Source of the DNA: Trogon surrucura | Lineage: Eukaryota; Chordata; Aves; Trogoniformes; Trogonidae | Assembly: GCA_020746105.1 (NCBI GenBank) | Contig: CM036622.1 | Coordinates: forward strand, 15,481,987 to 15,545,986 | Length of the DNA: 64,000 bases | Direction: 5' to 3' | In this document: positions 12,341-25,700 of the stretch, one piece after another | How positions within the stretch are numbered: the first letter of the stretch is position 1 | Layout: each line of letters opens with the position of its first letter | Program-made: the position numbers and the translations under genes | Notes under the pieces: model-generated | Seen by the model: the letters and a program-made list of their open reading frames with translations, nothing else | Databases searched by the model: none | Told to the model about the DNA's origin: nothing

Positions 12341-14682
12341 TACTTGGCACATTCAGCAGCTCTCCCTGCTCTTCCAAATCACACTTACGTAACTTTCTCC
12401 CCCCATCATTCACACTAGCAAACCTTTCCTTTAAGAGTTGATGCAGTCCAAATACTTTTTCTAGTGACTGCTCACTGCAAAACTGTTGGCAGGCCTGTGC
12501 TAGGACAGCAGCAACTCAGGACCACAGTTCATTAAGGTTCTCCCTTTGGAAGAGTGTCTTCTGCTGACATAGACAGGATCTACTAGGGTAGATTTCTGCT
12601 TTGCTCTATGCACGAATAAACCCAACCTGCAGTGAAGTGATGGCAGAGCAATTTAAACCACGGTGTGTTGTGCGCACTTTATGTCCTTGTGTGGTCAGTC
12701 TCCCATGTGTACAAAAGCACCAAACTGCAGAGCAGAATGGAAACAGAGTCAGAGCACATTTCTCATCTTGTCAAAGAGCCCTAAGGGGTTTGCAGGCTTC
12801 TACCTCAGGCACTTCCAACACACCTGTGGAGAAAAGGAGACTCCAATTTCCCAAGGATAAATTATAATCTGTGCCTGCAGTGTTTTGTAAAACATTCAAG
12901 TGAAATAAATCTCCTATCTCCTGTCAATTATTGTCCAATTTATTGTCCTGGAGTCAAATAAATTAAGCGCTGTGTACTCACCAGATCCTTTGCAAGTGAC
13001 GGTATGCCTCTTCATATTAATTTAGTGACATCTGGTTTTAAAAAAACATTCATGTCAGAAACCCCTGACGCATAAGCAAGATAAATCTGAGCATAGTAGA
13101 TAGTCTAGATTTGAAAAGACTCAAATCAATGACAACTTTGAACACAAATACAGAGGAATGTTCCTGACTTGCATTAGAATCAAATAGCCTTTAATTTTAA
13201 CTGAAATCCTTGGCCATACTAAATATTAATGTTCATAGCTAGAAGTGGCAAGCCTGAGACAGTCACCATCTCTCTTCAGGCTGACTATATTGGATTCATT
13301 AGCAATTTATCATCAACATAAAGGCAGAATTCAATTCCATCTGCGAGCTCCAAAGCACATAAGACTTGGCATACCTGATGAATTACAGATGAGCAGGAAC
13401 TGGAGTTACCATAACAGAGGTTAAAGGCTTCTGGAAGCTGCAACAATTTTATGGTATTATGCAATTTGGATAATAATTATAGTCATCAAATGTAGAGTTT
13501 AAATAATTCCTCAAAGGAAGCCGTCACATAAACTTGGAAGAATGCTACATTTTTTAATCCCAAATATCAAATTAGAAGATCACTTTAGTTTGGTTTTTTT
13601 TAACATCTTCAGATACAATTCCTTTAGGTTTTTGAGCTTCAATTAAATTTTATTTATTTCATATTTCCTCCCAAATGTGAAACACAGTCTTAACTGCAAG
13701 CTCTTGGGCCAGGCTGGGATGGCTGAACAATGTTAAACAGTGCTTAGAACCAGGGATACCAGCAAGACAATCAGAGGAGAAAGACAGCTTGACATGAGTA
13801 GCAGGGAAGAACGCTGACCCATCACAGGTAGGTTAAATCTTAGGGCCATGATTGCTTTCCTTACATACACACAATTCAAATAACACAGAGGCTAGCTACT
13901 CATCTTTCTCCGTTGCACAATAAAAACTAGGTGAAAGAGTTGCTTGTGACGAACAGCCTTCCTAGCAGGCTGGCCCTATAACATCACAAAAGATGGTGAG
14001 GTATCATGCTGTCTAGAGTTAAGTAGCAGTAGTGGCTCTTATAAAATAGTCAGGATTATTAACTGACCCTATCTCTTACTAAACGCTTTGATGCCTAGCA
14101 ATCATTTGAGGAGGATAACAATAGGTGATAGAAATAAATTAATCAGACATATCACTGTAAAGCTACCTTTTAAACAGAAAATGCCTCCATCCGTACTTTT
14201 CTCAGCATTATATTAAACTCTAAAACAATTAAATACAGTGGCTGGGGTTTGCACACAAACATAAGCTGAGAGACAGACACCACATGCAATGTAACAGGGA
14301 AATGAAAAGACAAAATATTAACTCCAGCTTGTGATCCATAGTCAAATTTGTGTGCAAAAAAATGGAAATGTCATGTGTGATCAAGGTTCCTCTATGTGTG
14401 TACATGCACTGATTTCTGAACTTTGCAAAGAATTAGTTTGCCCTTTAAACTAAACTAGGAACTAAACCTGCAGTTGTATAAAGGTCACTGAAATGTAAAG
14501 ATACTTCTCACTCTAGAGCTTGACCCTATGCAAAAATAAGGAGCAAAAAGCCAAATTCAACTGAATTATTTTTAAAAAATATTTAACATAGTATTTTTCT
14601 CTTTGGAAACTACTACTGTATTATCAGCCACTTAATAAATACATTATGCATAGATTCCTGAAATAAATATAAAAATGAAAAG
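12341..14682. other. AT-rich non-coding stretch
   Basis: I see no gene or named repeat. Open frames near 12601-12867 on the plus strand have no motif and no credible splice context. Confidence 0.45.
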
Positions 14683-16032
14683 AGAATCACAGAATGCTAG
14701 ATGCTTTAACGGACCTCAGAATATCATCTAGTCCAGCCCCCCTGCCAGAGCAGGATCACCTGCAGTAGATCGCACAGGAATGTGTCCAGGTGGGTTTTGA
14801 ATGTCTCCAGAGAAGGAGACTGCAACCTCTCTGGGCAGCCTGTTCCAGTGCTCTGTCACCCTCACAGTGAAAGAATCTAATGTTTTTGTGGAACCTCCTA
14901 TATTCCAGCTTGTACCCATTGCCCCTTGTCCTGTCATTGGACATCACTGAGAGGAACCTGGCTGCATCCTCCTGACACTTACACTTTACATAGTTATAAA
15001 CATTAACAAGGTCACCCCTCAGTCTCCTCCAAACTAAAGAGCCCCAGCTCCTTCAGACATTCCTCATAAGGGAGATGTTCCACTCCCTTCAGCATCTCTG
15101 TGGCTCTGCGCTGGACTCTCTCCAGTAGTTCCCTATCTCTCTTGAGCTGAGGGGCCCAGAAATGGACACAATCTTCCAGATGTGGCCTCACCAGGACAGA
15201 GTAGAGGGAAAGAAGGACCTCTCTCGACCTACTAGCTATTAGAAGAATACATTTCAGGATGCCATTGGCCTTCTTGGCCACTAGGGCACATTGCTGGCTC
15301 ACGGTCATCCTGCTGTCCACTAGAACCCCCAGGTCCCTTTCCCCTACGCTGCTCCCCAACAGGTCAGTCCCCAACCTGTACTGATACCTGGGGTTGTTCT
15401 TTTCTAGATGCAAGACTCTACACTTGCCCTTGTTGTGTTTCATAAAATTTCTCCCCTCCCGGCTCTCTGGCCTGTCTGTGTCTCATGGAATGGCAGCACA
15501 GCCTTCTGGTGTGTCAGCCACTCGTCCCAGTTTTGTGTCATCAGCAAACTTGCTGACAGGGCACTCTGTTCCCTCATCCAGGTCATCGATGAATATATTC
15601 AATAGTACTGGTCCCAGTATCGATCCCTGAGGGACTCCACTAGATACAGGTCTCCAACTAGACTCCAATTGACCACAACTCTCTGACTTCTTTCCTTCAA
15701 CCAGTTTGCAATCCACCTCACTACCCGATCATCCCGACCACACTTCCTCAGTTTAGCTACAAGGATGATGCAGGAGATGGTGTTAATATTTTGCTGAAAT
15801 CCAGATAAACCACACCCACTGCACTGCCACCATCTATCCATCTTATATCTTCATAAAAGGCTATCAGGTTGGTCAAACATGACTCCCCCTTGGCAGAGCC
15901 ATGCTGACTGCTCCTAATGAACCTCTTATCCTTGATATGCCTAGAGACAGCACTGAGGATAAGTTGTTCCATCATCTTTCCCGGGATGGAGCTGAGGCTG
16001 ACCAGTCTGTAGTTACCTGGGTCCTGTACTTT
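14683..16032 (-). mobile_element. CR1 LINE, 5'-truncated, antisense
   Basis: The 3' end at 14683 has a single degraded octamer and the CCTGCCAGAGCAGG hairpin, as in the copy at 11552, so both are of one subfamily. Moving up the minus strand one meets the C-terminal segment (15443-15012, with [15 protein letters not shown]), the motif B and C segment (15716-15483, [21 protein letters not shown] and KFADDTKLG), and the segment before motif A (16056-15757, NYRLVSLSSIPGKMMEQLI and VVYLDFSK). These lie in different frames with interruptions between them, so the copy is dead. It breaks off at about 16032, within the N-terminal part of the reverse transcriptase; the endonuclease is missing. Confidence 0.93.
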
Positions 16033-17244
16033 ACAGATAATGGAACAAGGAAACATAATAGTGACAGCAAAGGAATCACAAAATTATGAGAGTAGTAGGA
16101 CCAGAAAGTGCATGCTATCATACCCACAACTCCTATCTCTCTTCCTCCCACCATCCTCACTGAACCTTTATTCATACAATATTCTTCAAAATATCCTCAC
16201 ATGGAAAGCAGATATGAAGCAAGATACAAATAAGAGTTTCACGCTTAAAGGTCAGTTCCAAAGAAAATTCAAGGCAAGGCATAACATCTTACTACCAGTG
16301 TGCTTCAAATAGAGAAAAATGATTGCTTCCAGAAGAGAGGATGGAGCAGCATTGAAGTTGGGATGAAAATTGAAGTTAATATCACAGGTGTGAATAATAC
16401 AACTGATAGAAAAGCACAGAGCTGTAAGGGACCTTAGAAGTAAGGACAGAAAAAAAAGCCATAAGTGCAAGGCAGCTATCTTCTACCTCCACCCTCTGAA
16501 TGGCAGAGGAATAAATTCAGCAGCTGCAATTTTGAATGCGACACAAGCAAGCAGAAAGGAGTAGGATGTTGTCATTGAGAGGGCAGATGAGAGTTTATTT
16601 GTGTTAGATTGAATCAAACTCTGAAATCTTTTTTTTTTTTCATTCACACAGAAGCATGTTGATTCAAAGGCATTCTTCAATCCACCACTAATTTATCTGA
16701 GTTATAACTCAGTTATGTTACTAATGATTGGCCGCTCATTAAACTTTTGTGAGATGCAAGTAAAGAGATGGAAGGATAGTAATCATTTTAAATATAAATG
16801 AGATACAAAAGCTAACGTAACACTTGCAAGTGATTAAAAGCTGAAAAGAAAAAAATAAAAAATGAATGGGAAAGCTTGAGCCCATCTGGGTATCATCTAA
16901 AATTAGAACAAGTAATTGTACAAGCAGTCAGAGAGTAAGTACCTCCCCACCAGTCCCAAAAAAAACCCCACAAAGCAGTAATGCAGCTATAGAAGGTGTA
17001 ACAGACAGAGAAGAACAGTCAGGTCACAGTGGATTTTTAGACTGTTATGTAAACAAAAAGTGTTCTATTTTCATTTTTCTTCTTTAAAAAAGAAATGTGG
17101 ATTTTTAGAGAAAAAAAAAGTAGTACCACCATACTTCCTGTGATTTGTTGTGTTCTAGTGTCCTCCAATGGATATTTTTGAAAGCGCTTGCTCTGTAATG
17201 GCTATTGGAATTACAGCTGGGCCTCATTTAGTGGTTTTTTTTAA
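16033..17244. other. non-coding stretch
   Basis: Nothing firmly identified. Around 16405-16442 a few words resemble the CR1 3' block (AAGGGACCTTAGAAG), possibly a trace of a very old antisense CR1 tail, too short to call. Confidence 0.4.
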
Positions 17245-17895
17245 TGGCATTTATTACAGAGCTATTGTACAGTCTGCTCTTTTATATGGGTCTGAATCAT
17301 GGGTCATCTACCGCCACCACCGGCGACTCCTTGAACACTTCCATCAGCGCTGCCTCCGTACAATCCTAAACATCCACTGGACTGACTACCTGGCTAATGT
17401 TACTGTCCTTGAACAGGCAGGGGTCACCAGTATTGAGGCCGTGCTGCTGAGGACGCAGCTGCGCTGGGCAGGGCACGTCTCCAGGATGAAGTATCACCCC
17501 TCCCTAAGGTTGTGCTCTGTGGTGAACTCGCCACCGGCTGCCGCAACAGAGGAGCCCCAAAGTGGAGATACAACTGACTCGCTGAAACAATACCTCGGTC
17601 TTGGCCATACTGACTACCATCACTGGTCCACTCTGGCCTCCAGTCGGAAGGCATGGAGACACACCATCCATAACGCTGCTGCCTCCTTTGAGAACACACG
17701 TAGAATTAGTCTCGAGGAGAAAAGACAACACAGAAAGAACCGTGCCTCGCCAATACCGCCTAAGGAGACTTTCTGCTGTGCCTTTTGCAACCAGACTTGC
17801 CTATCCTGCATCGGCCTTTTTAGCCATCAGTGCTCTTGTAGCAAGTGTGGGTAGAGTCCTTCCCATATCTTCATTTGTGAAGCCTAGCCATGATG
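17245..17895 (+). mobile_element. 3' end of a non-CR1 LINE (reverse transcriptase C-terminus with zinc-finger-like tail)
   Basis: Within an open frame at 17168-17854 the segment from about 17245 resembles the end of a non-LTR retrotransposon protein. It contains YRAIVQSALLYGSESW, then FHQRCLRTILNIHW, then LRTQLRWAGHVSRM. It closes with a cysteine/histidine cluster (CAFCNQTCLSCIGLFSHQ) like the C-terminal zinc fingers of several fish and invertebrate LINEs. Between about 17497 and 17573 the family wording continues in another frame (LPKVVLCGELATGCRNRGAP). This implies two small compensating indels that leave the main frame open. The sequence is GC-richer than its flanks. The 5' part is absent. 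The clade is not assigned; it is clearly unlike the CR1 copies in this window. Confidence 0.75.
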
Positions 17896-18896
17896 ATTGC
17901 AAGATAATGAGAAGGGGGGACAATATAAGATCTTACAGATTCTCCATCTTCTTTACTATATATAAGCAGACATTGGTTCTCCCAGATTCTCTCATCTTCA
18001 AAGACAGAAGCATGACCTTCTGTCAAGTTGTAGTTGTGCCACTTGAGGACTCACCGAGTTTGAAACTGACCTTAGCCATTCATTCATCTTGTGAACCTAC
18101 AAGAGGAGAAAAAACAACAGGATAATGAGAGCACAGGCAGCCCTTAGGAGCCATGTATAGGACAAAGTCCCCAAAGCAGGATCTGGGAGTCTCTGGAGAT
18201 GTGCAACACAGCTGCTCTGGAGCCACAGCTTCTTCCCCTTCTTTCCAGCTGGTAAATTTAAATAAAACACCACTGAAGAAATATTCAATACTTTCATGGC
18301 TAAGTGAGAAAACACTGAAGTTAGCATTCATTTACATTGATTTAGTTGATGCATACTGCTGACACCTTAAAAACCAGCAAAACTGGGGATGGTTTAATTT
18401 CTTTATGAGATATCTAGATATAAAACTAGCTCTTGTAATTTATAATCTGGAAGAACGATGTTCCAAAAAACTTTTCTGGGTACAGGGTTTTGCTTCAGTG
18501 ATTTAAGTTTTCTTTACATGGAAAAGTTAAGGCACAGAAAGTTGGTGTAGCAAATTTCTGTCTCTGGTTCAGCTGTCCCATGTTGACAGCTTCCACTAGC
18601 CATGGCCTTGTCTCTGCTCCTGATCACAGATTCTCATCCCTGTCAGAGTCTTAGTTCTGTCTGCCCCATTTCCCAGCCCTTGAATCAGCCATCTCCTCCT
18701 GGCTACACTCCTTTCAAATATTTCCAAGCAATATCTTTCTTACAGTAAGCTTAAAAGCATGGATACAGGGAATAAAATAAACCTGCACTAGTCTCTACTT
18801 ATGTGGAAAGAAGTATTCCTTTATGCAATGCGGGTTTTCCTGTTTTCAAAGAAAATTAGGGTACTGGGCACATCTAATCTGCACTATGAATATAAA
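17896..18896. other. non-coding stretch
   Basis: No gene or repeat recognised. Short open frames at 18080-18362 overlap on both strands and look like chance. Confidence 0.45.
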
Positions 18897-19743
18897 ATCA
18901 TAGAATCATAGAGTAATTTGGATTGGAAGGGACCTTTAAAGAACACTTAATCCAACCGCGTTGCCATGAGTGGGGACATCTTCCATTAAATTAGATTGCT
19001 CAAAGCCCCATCCAGTCTGACCCTGAACACTTCCAGGGACAGGGCAGCAACAATTTCTCTAGGCAACTTGTTTCTGTGTCTCACCACCTTCAACAGAGAA
19101 TTTCTTCCTTATGTCTACTCTAAAACTATTCTCTTTTAGTTTGATATTCATTACTCCTTGTCCTGTCACTACAGACCCTGGTAAAAAGTCTCTCTATCTC
19201 TTTTATAAGCCCCCTTTAAGGACTGAAAGCCATATAAAGATCTCCTTGAAGCCTTCTCCAGGCTGAACAACCACCACTCCCTCAGCTTTTCCTCACAGAA
19301 GAAATGTTCCATTCCTCTGATCATTTCCATGGTCCTGCTCTGGACCCACCCAAGCAGGTCTGTGTTTTCTTTATACTGAGATTGCTAGAGCTGAATGCAG
19401 AACTGCAGGTGGGGTCTCACCAGGGTGGAGTAGAGAGGCAGAACCACCTCCCTTGTCCTGTTGGCCACGCTTCTTGTTATGCAGCCCAAGATTGCACTGG
19501 TCTTCTGGGCTGCAAAAACCCATTGCTGTCTCATATCCCTTTTTTCATTCACAACTATACCCAAGTTCTTCTCCACATGGCTGCTCTCAATCCATTCATC
19601 CTCCCAGTCTGTACTGATATTGAAAATTGCCCCAGCCCAGGTGCAAGACCTTGCACTCAGCCTTACTGAAATCCATGAGGTCCACACAGGCCCACTTTTC
19701 AAGTCTCTCAAGGTCCCTCTGGATGGCATCCCTTCCCTCAAGC
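18897..19743 (-). mobile_element. CR1 LINE, 5'-truncated, older subfamily, antisense
   Basis: The 3' end with two octamer units begins at 18897 and is followed by the conserved block (GGATTGGAAGGGACC). Minus-strand coding remnants run from LEGRDAIQRDLERLE (about 19740) through KVLHLG to ESSHVEKNLGIVVNEK, CITRSVANRTREVVLPLYSTLVRPHLQ (19385-19759). The protein wording (for example KAECKVLHLGWGN) differs from the copies at 11552 and 14683 and indicates another CR1 subfamily. The copy is interrupted in several places. It resembles the host copy at 52150-56820. Confidence 0.9.
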
Positions 19744-22700
19744 ATAACAAAATGTACAAAAGCGCAATTAGCAGGGACTAGATAGTGCACTGTAAATTCA
19801 CACCCTATCTGCCACTCAACCTATCAGACATAGCCTTCAAAATCCAAATTCAGTCAAGGCATATCAAACGTCACCATCCCAATGGCTCTTGTCTCCAGGG
19901 TTTCATGGCTTTTCAAGTTGAAGAGAGTCCTTAGTTCCCTTCAGACAAGATCCTTACAGGCATTCTTGTGTAGGTCCCAAGAAGGAAAAAAAAAAAAAAA
20001 GAGAAAAAGCCTAAGAACATAGAACTGTTACATGCTATTCGCACCAAGCATGTGACTAATAATGTCTGCCAAACTTCGAAGATTAAAGGGCTTTAACAGA
20101 ATTATTCTCACACCCTAAGGCCCTGTGTCCTCTTACACCTCTCAGCTTCCTCCTATGATACATAAATTCTTGGATTTTTCTCCGTCTCGCCCCATCTCTC
20201 CAGAAATTTTCTTGAAAAATTATGTGACAGACCATCCTTAGTGTAGGTCATGACTTAGAAGTACTATCATTGTTCTGCAATTTAACAGACTTCCTTCTAA
20301 TAATTTAACATAAAAACACAGCTCCATTGCAGAAAATCAAGGTTCAACTAAATACAGTTATTCTGAAGAGAAGAAACCATTTAACACTGAAGACCACAGC
20401 AATGCACTTAACTCACCACCTTAAAACCATGGCTGTTTCATCACTATTATCTGGATTTAAAATAACACATGACAAAGAACTCCATATATCCCATTGGCTA
20501 ATCCATTCAGTCACCATCTTACATGCCTTCTCCATAAATTTTATGTTGCTATTGTATATAAAAAAGAAGACTTACTAGCTTTCTTTACTGTAAATTTAGT
20601 AACTGCAGATCTTTTGCTTCTGCTCAGCATGCTTTGAAGCCCTCTTTCACACAAAGTTGTATAACATCCTTTAATTCTTTCAAGTACAAAGTTTAGTAAT
20701 ATACTTCAAAGCCCTCTTATACAGAGAAGTCTGACACATTCTCAAACTCTGTGAAACAAAGATCTATACTCTCGTGTCTAGCTCCTTCAAACGAGAGCAT
20801 CCAACAGTTTTGCATCCCATTAAAAACTGGGGGAGGGGTTATATGTTATAACATCTGCTACTCTTGGAGAAAATTGTTTCTAGTTTCAGAATTCTTTAAA
20901 CAGTTCTTTAACAGAGTTTGAATTCCCTCCTATCTTTCATGTCAATCTTCTTTTCCTCAGCAAATACAATCTCTGAATTTGTATGGTTTTTTTTCTTGTT
21001 TATGATTGGTAAGAAAGCAGAAAGGAAGTCAGATACAAACAGTATAACAAGCTTTAGATGGTTTTGAAGGTGTTGCCTAAAGAACCCAGATCTCAAAATA
21101 TTTCTCACCTTAGCCAGCAAGGTTTAGAATTTTAATAGAAACATTATCACATAAAAACTTCTATGTAAGTGCAAGAGAACAAAATCCACTAACAAAGAAA
21201 CAAAATTTTTTTTAGGATCTGGTCTTCAGAGCAGAATGCAAGGTGGAAATCCTGTTTCTTGGGCACAAAGCCAGCTCTTACTATTAATGTGGGTCAGTAG
21301 ATTTCTACTGGAAAAGTGCCTGCCCCAGTTCCCTCATTTGCTTTTACAGGTCTCTTAGAGGTAACAATCAACAGGCCCCCAAGCTTTCAACACCGTATCT
21401 TTGAAATCCCATTTCAAAAGCCTTTCTGCACAGAGGCTAGAAAGAAAGACACCACTACTCTCCTCAGGTCTATTTTCAGCTTGCTAGGTGGTGTTGAGAA
21501 GGGATTTATGCTCAGAGAATCTTCTTTTCCTTTTTGGCAAAGCTGTAGAAACATAAGGAGTGGGTCAATGCAGCTGTATGAGAGCATCACCCAGGGCACA
21601 TGACTTGTTGCTGTCTTACCACTTCACCCCAGCAAGGCTTCGAGCCTTAAAACCACTGCAAAGATTCTCGTACATGAGCTTCACAACTCATCCTGACCAA
21701 GCCAAACAACTGAAAACCATTCCAGCTGCATCATTTTCTCTTTCAATTTGCCGAATAGCCTTAGTGGGAGCCTTTGCAAGAAGCCCTGAGCCTGGTGGAA
21801 GGTTGAAGAAGAGAAATAAGAACTGACTGTTGGACCCAGTGAAGGAAATAGCCTCAGATCACAGGACTTTCAGACTGATAGAAACAGTAGTCTAGACCCA
21901 CTCCTTCTGAATAGCCCATAGGTCTCAACTAAAGGACAGAAAGGAGGGAGAGAAATGGCAGCACCAGAGAAAGAGACAACTGAAATCAATATACCATGAC
22001 CTGTGAGAGTGCATTAAGTACCCCAGTGTCAAAGGCAGTCTTGCCTCTATTTAAAACACAAGCAGGGATGTAGGTGGTTTTACTGAAAAAAATATTCAAA
22101 AAAAAACCCTGTTTAATGACACACTCTTTAAATGAGTGGGTTTAGAGCTTTGTGTTTAAATGAAGCAACTGTTTCCATGCTCAAAGGTTCCCAAACGAAA
22201 CTAAATTTCTACATACATCTTCAGCCGACCAAAACAAAAAAAAATACTCCAAAATTTTCAACACCCCATAACCTCCGCTAAGCTCTGCCTCTGTATATAT
22301 TTATCTAAAGGAGCACATACACATGTACATGCAAAACAATATATTTATTCACTACCATATGGAGAAGAGAAATAAATTTAGAGACTTGGGTCCAAATTTT
22401 CCAAAATTCTCTGTGGTTCCATAAATATCCAGGAGTTAGTCTGAGACACATTTCTATGTGCCAAGCAGGTAGAACTCTTCGCAAATCCAGAAAATTACCA
22501 CCTTGAAAATGTCAAAAGTGTTCAGCACTATTCTAACTTCACTCCCACTCAGTGGCAAAATGGTGTCACTGAAGTTGAAAAGAGCAAAATTAAGATAAAT
22601 GCCATGCTTTTTTTTTGACTCAACTGTCTGATATAAAGCCTTGTCAGAGGTAAGAAAGCTGCGCTTTTCAAGACTAAAAAAAAAACAACCACCAAACCTC

Positions 22701-25700
22701 TAGAGACCACTCCTGCTCAGAGCATGTGTTTTCTGTATATCTTCAAATTATTCTACATAATAAATTCATTCCCAGGTGAGCTACTGGTATCTTTTTGTTT
22801 CCTATTACACTAGACCTGCAAGTACATTAAGACAGACTTGGCATAAACTGATTACTTTCGAATTTGTTCCATGACTTTGCACTGTCACTAGCTGATTGCT
22901 ATAGACCTTGAAAGAATGCCAGATTTATGGGCTGCCTTCAGTAACTGCCTATTTTACCTACATCAGTTTAAAAAGATGTGTAGGATAAGCAGTTTAAATA
23001 TGCCCAATGTCATAAACATGACTCGTCTTCACAGAAGCCTTAGTATCACTGAGCAAAGCTCTGTCTGCTGTTTAAAAGATTATGTAGCAAGAGGCTGGGA
23101 TGTGGTAGTGCATTAAGATTACAAAAGAAATGCCCCTTGAGAAGCTTTTCAACTAACTGCTATAGAGCTACAAAGTGCTTTGGAAGGAAAGTTCCTTTTT
23201 AGTCATCAGAAAAGATGTATATCTGGGCTTAAAGCTTTGTATGCTGTATTAATGTAAGGTGATGCCAAAAAGGAGCTTGCATGGTGTGAAAAGAGACAGC
23301 CAAAGGACTCCACACCCACTGGGCTTGCCACAAACAGGCATTCCCCAACACATATGTTGTACCTTAGCTAACTTGCATTATGTCAAGTTCTTAAAAAGAT
23401 GAAGTATTTTCTATACCTGAAACTGTGTAATGATAAGTTTTCTTTTTACAGAAACCATTTTTTCCTTAAAAAACTCACAGAGTGTACTTACAGAGAAAAA
23501 ATGGATAGAGTACTTGAGCTTGCAGACTAATACATATAATTTCTTGATAAGCAAGCCTCAAGTATTTGAATCAATATTAATTGTGTCGATGAGCAGAAAC
23601 ATTGGTCAAGAATAAAATTCTCATCAAAAGCAAAATTACAAAAGCATAGCATAATATTCCTCTCTTCATTTGTTCAGTGGATATCAGGAAAGGCAAGTAT
23701 AAAAATTATACCACACGATTTACTCTCAAGCATATTCACTAGGGAATTGGAAGTGCTGCAGTGAGCTGGGTCAGAACAACCTGCCAAAGATTTAGAACAA
23801 AGGTACAGTACACAGTGTGAGTCCTCATGTGACTCAGGTTATAAAATTATCCCTGTGATGAACCACCAGTACTATGGAGCCCACAATATTAGAGAAGGGA
23901 TTTATGATCCACTTGCTATAAAAGTTGTAGACACAGAAATACTAAAAATTCTACTGGAAATCTGAAGAACCAACATATATCAAAGATATTCCACATATGA
24001 AAGACAAGCATTACAGTCATTTTGACTCAGCGAGGTGAAGCTCACACACAGTCATCTATCTCCCTGGATTTGGTCTGCCAAAGAGTGAGCAATCAGACTG
24101 CACAAGATATTGTTGCTCTGTGTAAGTCTGCTCATCTGTCACATTTGGCAAGTGTTGGTTATGTCATATTTGTTTCTCCCTCAGAGAAAAAAAAAAAAAA
24201 GCTGTTTTTGATACAAGCAAAAGCCTCCTGCCCTAATAAGAGTCAGGCTCTTTCTCTCTCCCCAGTGTTGGAGGTGATTCACTGAGGGGAGGGACTGGGA
24301 GCTGCTGCAGAGCTAGAGCTGTGGGCCCATCTGTGGTCATTTAATCCACCAGAAACATCCTTGGCTTGCTTTGTATTTTATATAATCAGTACAGTGTTTC
24401 TGGGTAGGTACAGCAAGTTTCACACCACGGATAGTCTTCAAGATTGTGATTCTGCAAAATGTTGATCATTTCAGTCCCAGTGCAGTAAAGCATATGTATA
24501 ATTTCAGGAATGAAAATAGTACCACAGACATACATACTGTAAAGGTGTTTGTTGAGATACCTGGAATGGCGTCTTTACCTTACGTGCCCATGAAGTGCTT
24601 GGCATATGATAAGTAGTTGGTGTGAGCAACAATTGGCTCACACAAGAATTCTCCATGCCTCTAATCATATTCAGTACATTCAACATCTTGTAGGACTAAA
24701 CCCTCAGAAACCCTCATAGAGAAATGACAGGAGAGGGGGAGATTTTGACAGAGTATCAAAGGGATACAAAGCCAGATTTCTGGAAACTGGAATCACACAA
24801 AGACTAAAGCCGACTGAACAAGAGCTTACTGGAAGTATTTGAAGAGCACAGTCATAATATCCATAATGCAGCCTTGTTAACTCCTAATTTTGGCTCACCT
24901 CTCAGCCTACACGATGTTTTTCTTGAAAACTCTATTCTGAAAGAGAGACATGCAGACAAGGTTTTCAAAAAGATCTTAGCCAAAGACAACTTCTAACAAA
25001 GCAGGTGCTTGAGGATGGCTGGAAGGAGGCAAGGAAACTTTGAAAAGCTTCCTATTTCTTGAGCTGTGAGGGTTTTCTCATTTCTCTGATACACCAAAGT
25101 GCTACACTGGCATCCACCCTGTAAATCGACCTGGTGCAGTTCCAGTTGAGCTTCATATTAGACTGCTTGGGAGATTACAACCTTAAATAGCTCTTCAAAA
25201 GGGGCAGCTGAAACTTAACCACATGCTAGAAAAATGGAAATATCCTTACCCAACTCAAAGAAAAGCTGCACATATTTGAAGTGAAAACATACAGAATTAG
25301 TGCAAAGGCATTCCATGATTAGTAAAGAAAATAAGTGTGTTATTAATGTTTGAGAAATCCACCGTATTAGTTTTCATAATGTTTTCCAAGTACATATTAA
25401 CACTAGAAGGAGACAGAGGATAGTATCTTGAAACGTGGTTTTCCTAAGGCATTTCAACAAAAGAGGATTTAAATTTGGGAGCAAAGTGAGATCTCATTCC
25501 AAAAGAGAAAAATTGCAGACTGAGAAGTTATTTTAAAAATCTTTTCTCCCCACAAGGATCCTTACGTATTGTATTAGCACTCCACTTGCTACGACTACTT
25601 TAATAGGCTTTTCAACCTGCAGGGAAGTTAAAAAATACTGCAGCTGGCAAATATTATTACTTCTACTTCTCATCAGTGATTATAAGCATTCTAATCATGC

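Noticed and set aside
16405-16442. An additional CR1 3' tail
   Set aside because: Only about 20 bases resemble the CR1 3' block and no hairpin, octamers or coding part adjoin it.
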